From Verrucomicrobia bacterium TMED40 (GTDB taxonomy: Bacteria > Verrucomicrobiota > Verrucomicrobiia > Opitutales > Seribacteraceae): a DNA stretch of 8,078 nucleotides. Under the pieces are notes generated by a model. That model saw only the letters and a program-made list of their open reading frames with translations, was not told where the DNA came from and searched no databases. The position numbers and the translations under genes are program-made. This document shows positions 7,550 to 8,078 of the stretch, in pieces. Position 1 is the first letter of the stretch, and every line of letters begins with the position of its first letter. The stretch spans positions 19,836 through 27,913 of the forward strand of contig NHCT01000013.1 in NCBI GenBank assembly GCA_002167605.1, written 5' to 3'.

Positions 7550-7794
7550 TCTTCCTTTTTGGAGAATCCGCTGAAATGCTTTTCCTCATATTCTTTCATC
7601 AAGCGAACCATCATTGCAAATCGGGGAACCGGGATATCCCCTCCCTCATGGCTTATGACCTCAAGGATCGCACTCAAACTCTGATTCACGAATTGATTGA
7701 AATTGAAAGCTTCGCCTAATTCGGAGCACATCTCCTTTACCTCATGAAAAGTCTCTTCCGAGACTCGAATGGTTACAGTTTTTCCTTTGGCCAC
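7546..7794 (-). CDS. Small ribbon-helix-helix-like DNA-binding protein, first gene of the channel-secretin operon
   Basis: The 82-residue product begins with a basic strand (KGKTVTIRVSEETFHEV, residues 3-19) followed by two predicted helices (to about residue 47), the pattern of ribbon-helix-helix regulators, where the strand pair of a dimer reads the DNA major groove. A tail (about 53-82, PRFAMMVRLMKEYEEKHF) is not part of the fold and could be for partner contact. Translation starts at GTG 7794, because an in-frame TAG lies two codons upstream; no Shine-Dalgarno is evident. Its TGA overlaps the channel ATG (ATGA). RHH proteins often act as antitoxins or autoregulators; here the following gene is a channel, not a toxin, so an autoregulator of the operon is more likely. 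Palindromic TTGCA elements 26-86 bases upstream are candidate operators. The family assignment rests on pattern only. Confidence 0.7.
   Translation of the reverse strand: MAKGKTVTIRVSEETFHEVKEMCSELGEAFNFNQFVNQSLSAILEVISHEGGDIPVPRFAMMVRLMKEYEEKHFSGFSKKEE
7550..7560 (-). promoter_or_regulatory. Ribosome binding site of the MscS-type channel gene
   Basis: Read on the minus strand, AAAAAGGAAGA immediately precedes the channel ATG at 7549. AAGGA is three bases from the start, which is short but purine-rich throughout. It lies inside the last codons of the small regulator gene and supports ATG 7549 as the start, alongside re-initiation from the overlapping TGA. Confidence 0.45.
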
Positions 7795-7819
7795 AAACTA
7801 ATGTGGTAACCCAATAAAA

Positions 7820-7830
7820 TTGCATTGCAA
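7820..7830. promoter_or_regulatory. Candidate operator O1: TTGCA palindrome
   Basis: TTGCATTGCAA reads as TTGCA, one central base, TGCAA, a perfect 11-base inverted repeat. It sits 26 bases upstream of the small regulator's GTG and 20 bases before a plus-strand TATAAT box, so its second half (TTGCAA, 7825-7830) could also be a weak -35 element. Binding by the RHH-like protein is inferred from position and repetition only. Confidence 0.45.
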
Positions 7831-7850
7831 CACTATTACTACTTTTTTGA

Positions 7851-7856
7851 TATAAT
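7851..7856 (+). promoter_or_regulatory. Candidate -10 box (TATAAT) for the DUF1501 gene
   Basis: A perfect TATAAT hexamer lies between the two TTGCA palindromes. No good -35 hexamer sits 16-18 bases upstream; the nearest is TTGCAA at 7825-7830 with a 20-base spacer. If it is used, transcription would begin within the second palindrome and give a leader of about 110 bases to the ATG at 7978. Perfect -10 matches also occur by chance in AT-rich DNA. Confidence 0.35.
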
Positions 7857-7863
7857 TTAATAT

Positions 7864-7879
7864 TTGCATTGCACTGCAA
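7864..7879. promoter_or_regulatory. Candidate operator O2: extended TTGCA palindrome
   Basis: TTGCATTGCACTGCAA is a 16-base symmetric element: outer TTGCA and TGCAA half-sites flank a central self-complementary TGCA, with only the two spacer bases unmatched. It repeats the O1 half-site with its centre about 46 bases away. It overlaps the start region expected from the TATAAT box at 7851-7856. The repeated symmetric form suggests a dimeric regulator binding two sites, most simply the adjacent RHH-like protein. Confidence 0.5.
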
Positions 7880-7977
7880 TTCATAAAAAGATGATTTTTT
7901 TATCAAAAAAAAAGGGATAAAATCGGCTTGAACGGATATTTATATGCAAATATGTTAAGAGTTACACGAGTAAGCCC

Positions 7978-8078
7978 ATGAAAAAAACAAACTGCTTTGA
8001 ACTACCTTCGCACTTTTCCCGAAGGGAATTTTTACATGTTGGACTTGTGGGGGGGCTTGGCCTTACCCTTGCCGACTT
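7978..8078 (+). CDS. N-terminus of a DUF1501-family protein with a twin-arginine leader, cut by the right edge
   Basis: Only 33 residues are present. ATG 7978 is followed by a short polar stretch and then SRREFLHVGLVGGLGLTLAD (residues 14-33): Arg15-Arg16 followed by a glycine/leucine-rich hydrophobic core, which is a Tat export signal. The SRREFLHVG...GGLGLTL pattern is typical of DUF1501 proteins, which are numerous in Planctomycetota and Verrucomicrobiota and usually sit beside DUF1549/DUF1553 cytochrome-type proteins. Their function is not established. Only a weak ribosome site (GAG in ACGAGTAAG) precedes the ATG. The gene diverges from the regulator-channel-secretin operon and shares its control region. 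The family call relies on the leader alone, so another Tat-exported oxidoreductase or sulfatase-like protein is possible. Confidence 0.65.
   Translation, partial: MKKTNCFELPSHFSRREFLHVGLVGGLGLTLAD

Noticed and set aside
7546..7794. Type II toxin-antitoxin module based on the RHH-like gene.
   Set aside because: No toxin-like gene is next to it. The overlapping downstream gene is clearly an MscS-type channel.
7892..7913. T-run and A-run (TGAT...ATCA followed by nine A) that could form a hairpin or a terminator.
   Set aside because: Pairing would be almost all A-T and slipped, with no GC stem. It fits a promoter-type AT-rich spacer better.

Overview
The window looks like chromosomal DNA from a member of the Planctomycetota/Verrucomicrobiota (PVC) group, more likely a verrucomicrobial-type bacterium. 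Two protein families suggest this: an S1 sulfatase with the 'WITAEDMSP' style of N-terminus that is common in that group, and, at the right edge, the start of a DUF1501 protein with a twin-arginine leader. The organism is inferred from families only, because no rRNA or other marker gene is present. Coding DNA is roughly balanced in GC, while the two intergenic regions that could hold promoters (about 102-414 and 7795-7977) are very AT-rich.

Left part (1-3927). A reading frame runs off the left edge on the minus strand, and an AT-rich spacer follows it. Next come two plus-strand genes: an exported sulfatase with a HEAT-repeat C-terminal extension (415-2343), then a membrane-anchored FAD-linked oxidase of the PCMH/VAO type (2422-3927). 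A possible weak terminator lies between them. Sulfatase and oxidase may both act on carbohydrates in the envelope, but only their adjacency suggests this.

Middle and right (3924-7794, minus strand). Three genes form a tightly coupled operon transcribed leftwards: a small ribbon-helix-helix-like regulator (7546-7794), an MscS-type channel with a C-terminal cyclic-nucleotide-binding domain (6005-7549), and a secretin-family outer-membrane protein with an unrecognised C-terminal domain of about 300 residues (3924-6005). The first two overlap by ATGA and the last two by TAATG. An inner-membrane, ligand-gated channel co-translated with an outer-membrane pore is the most interesting feature of the window. 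The secretin gene meets the oxidase gene tail to tail, with their stop codons interlocked.

Right edge (7795-8078). The divergent spacer carries two clusters of TTGCA half-sites arranged as palindromes, around a consensus TATAAT box. They could be operators for the small regulator, controlling both its own operon and the divergent DUF1501 gene. That gene starts at 7978 and is cut by the window end.
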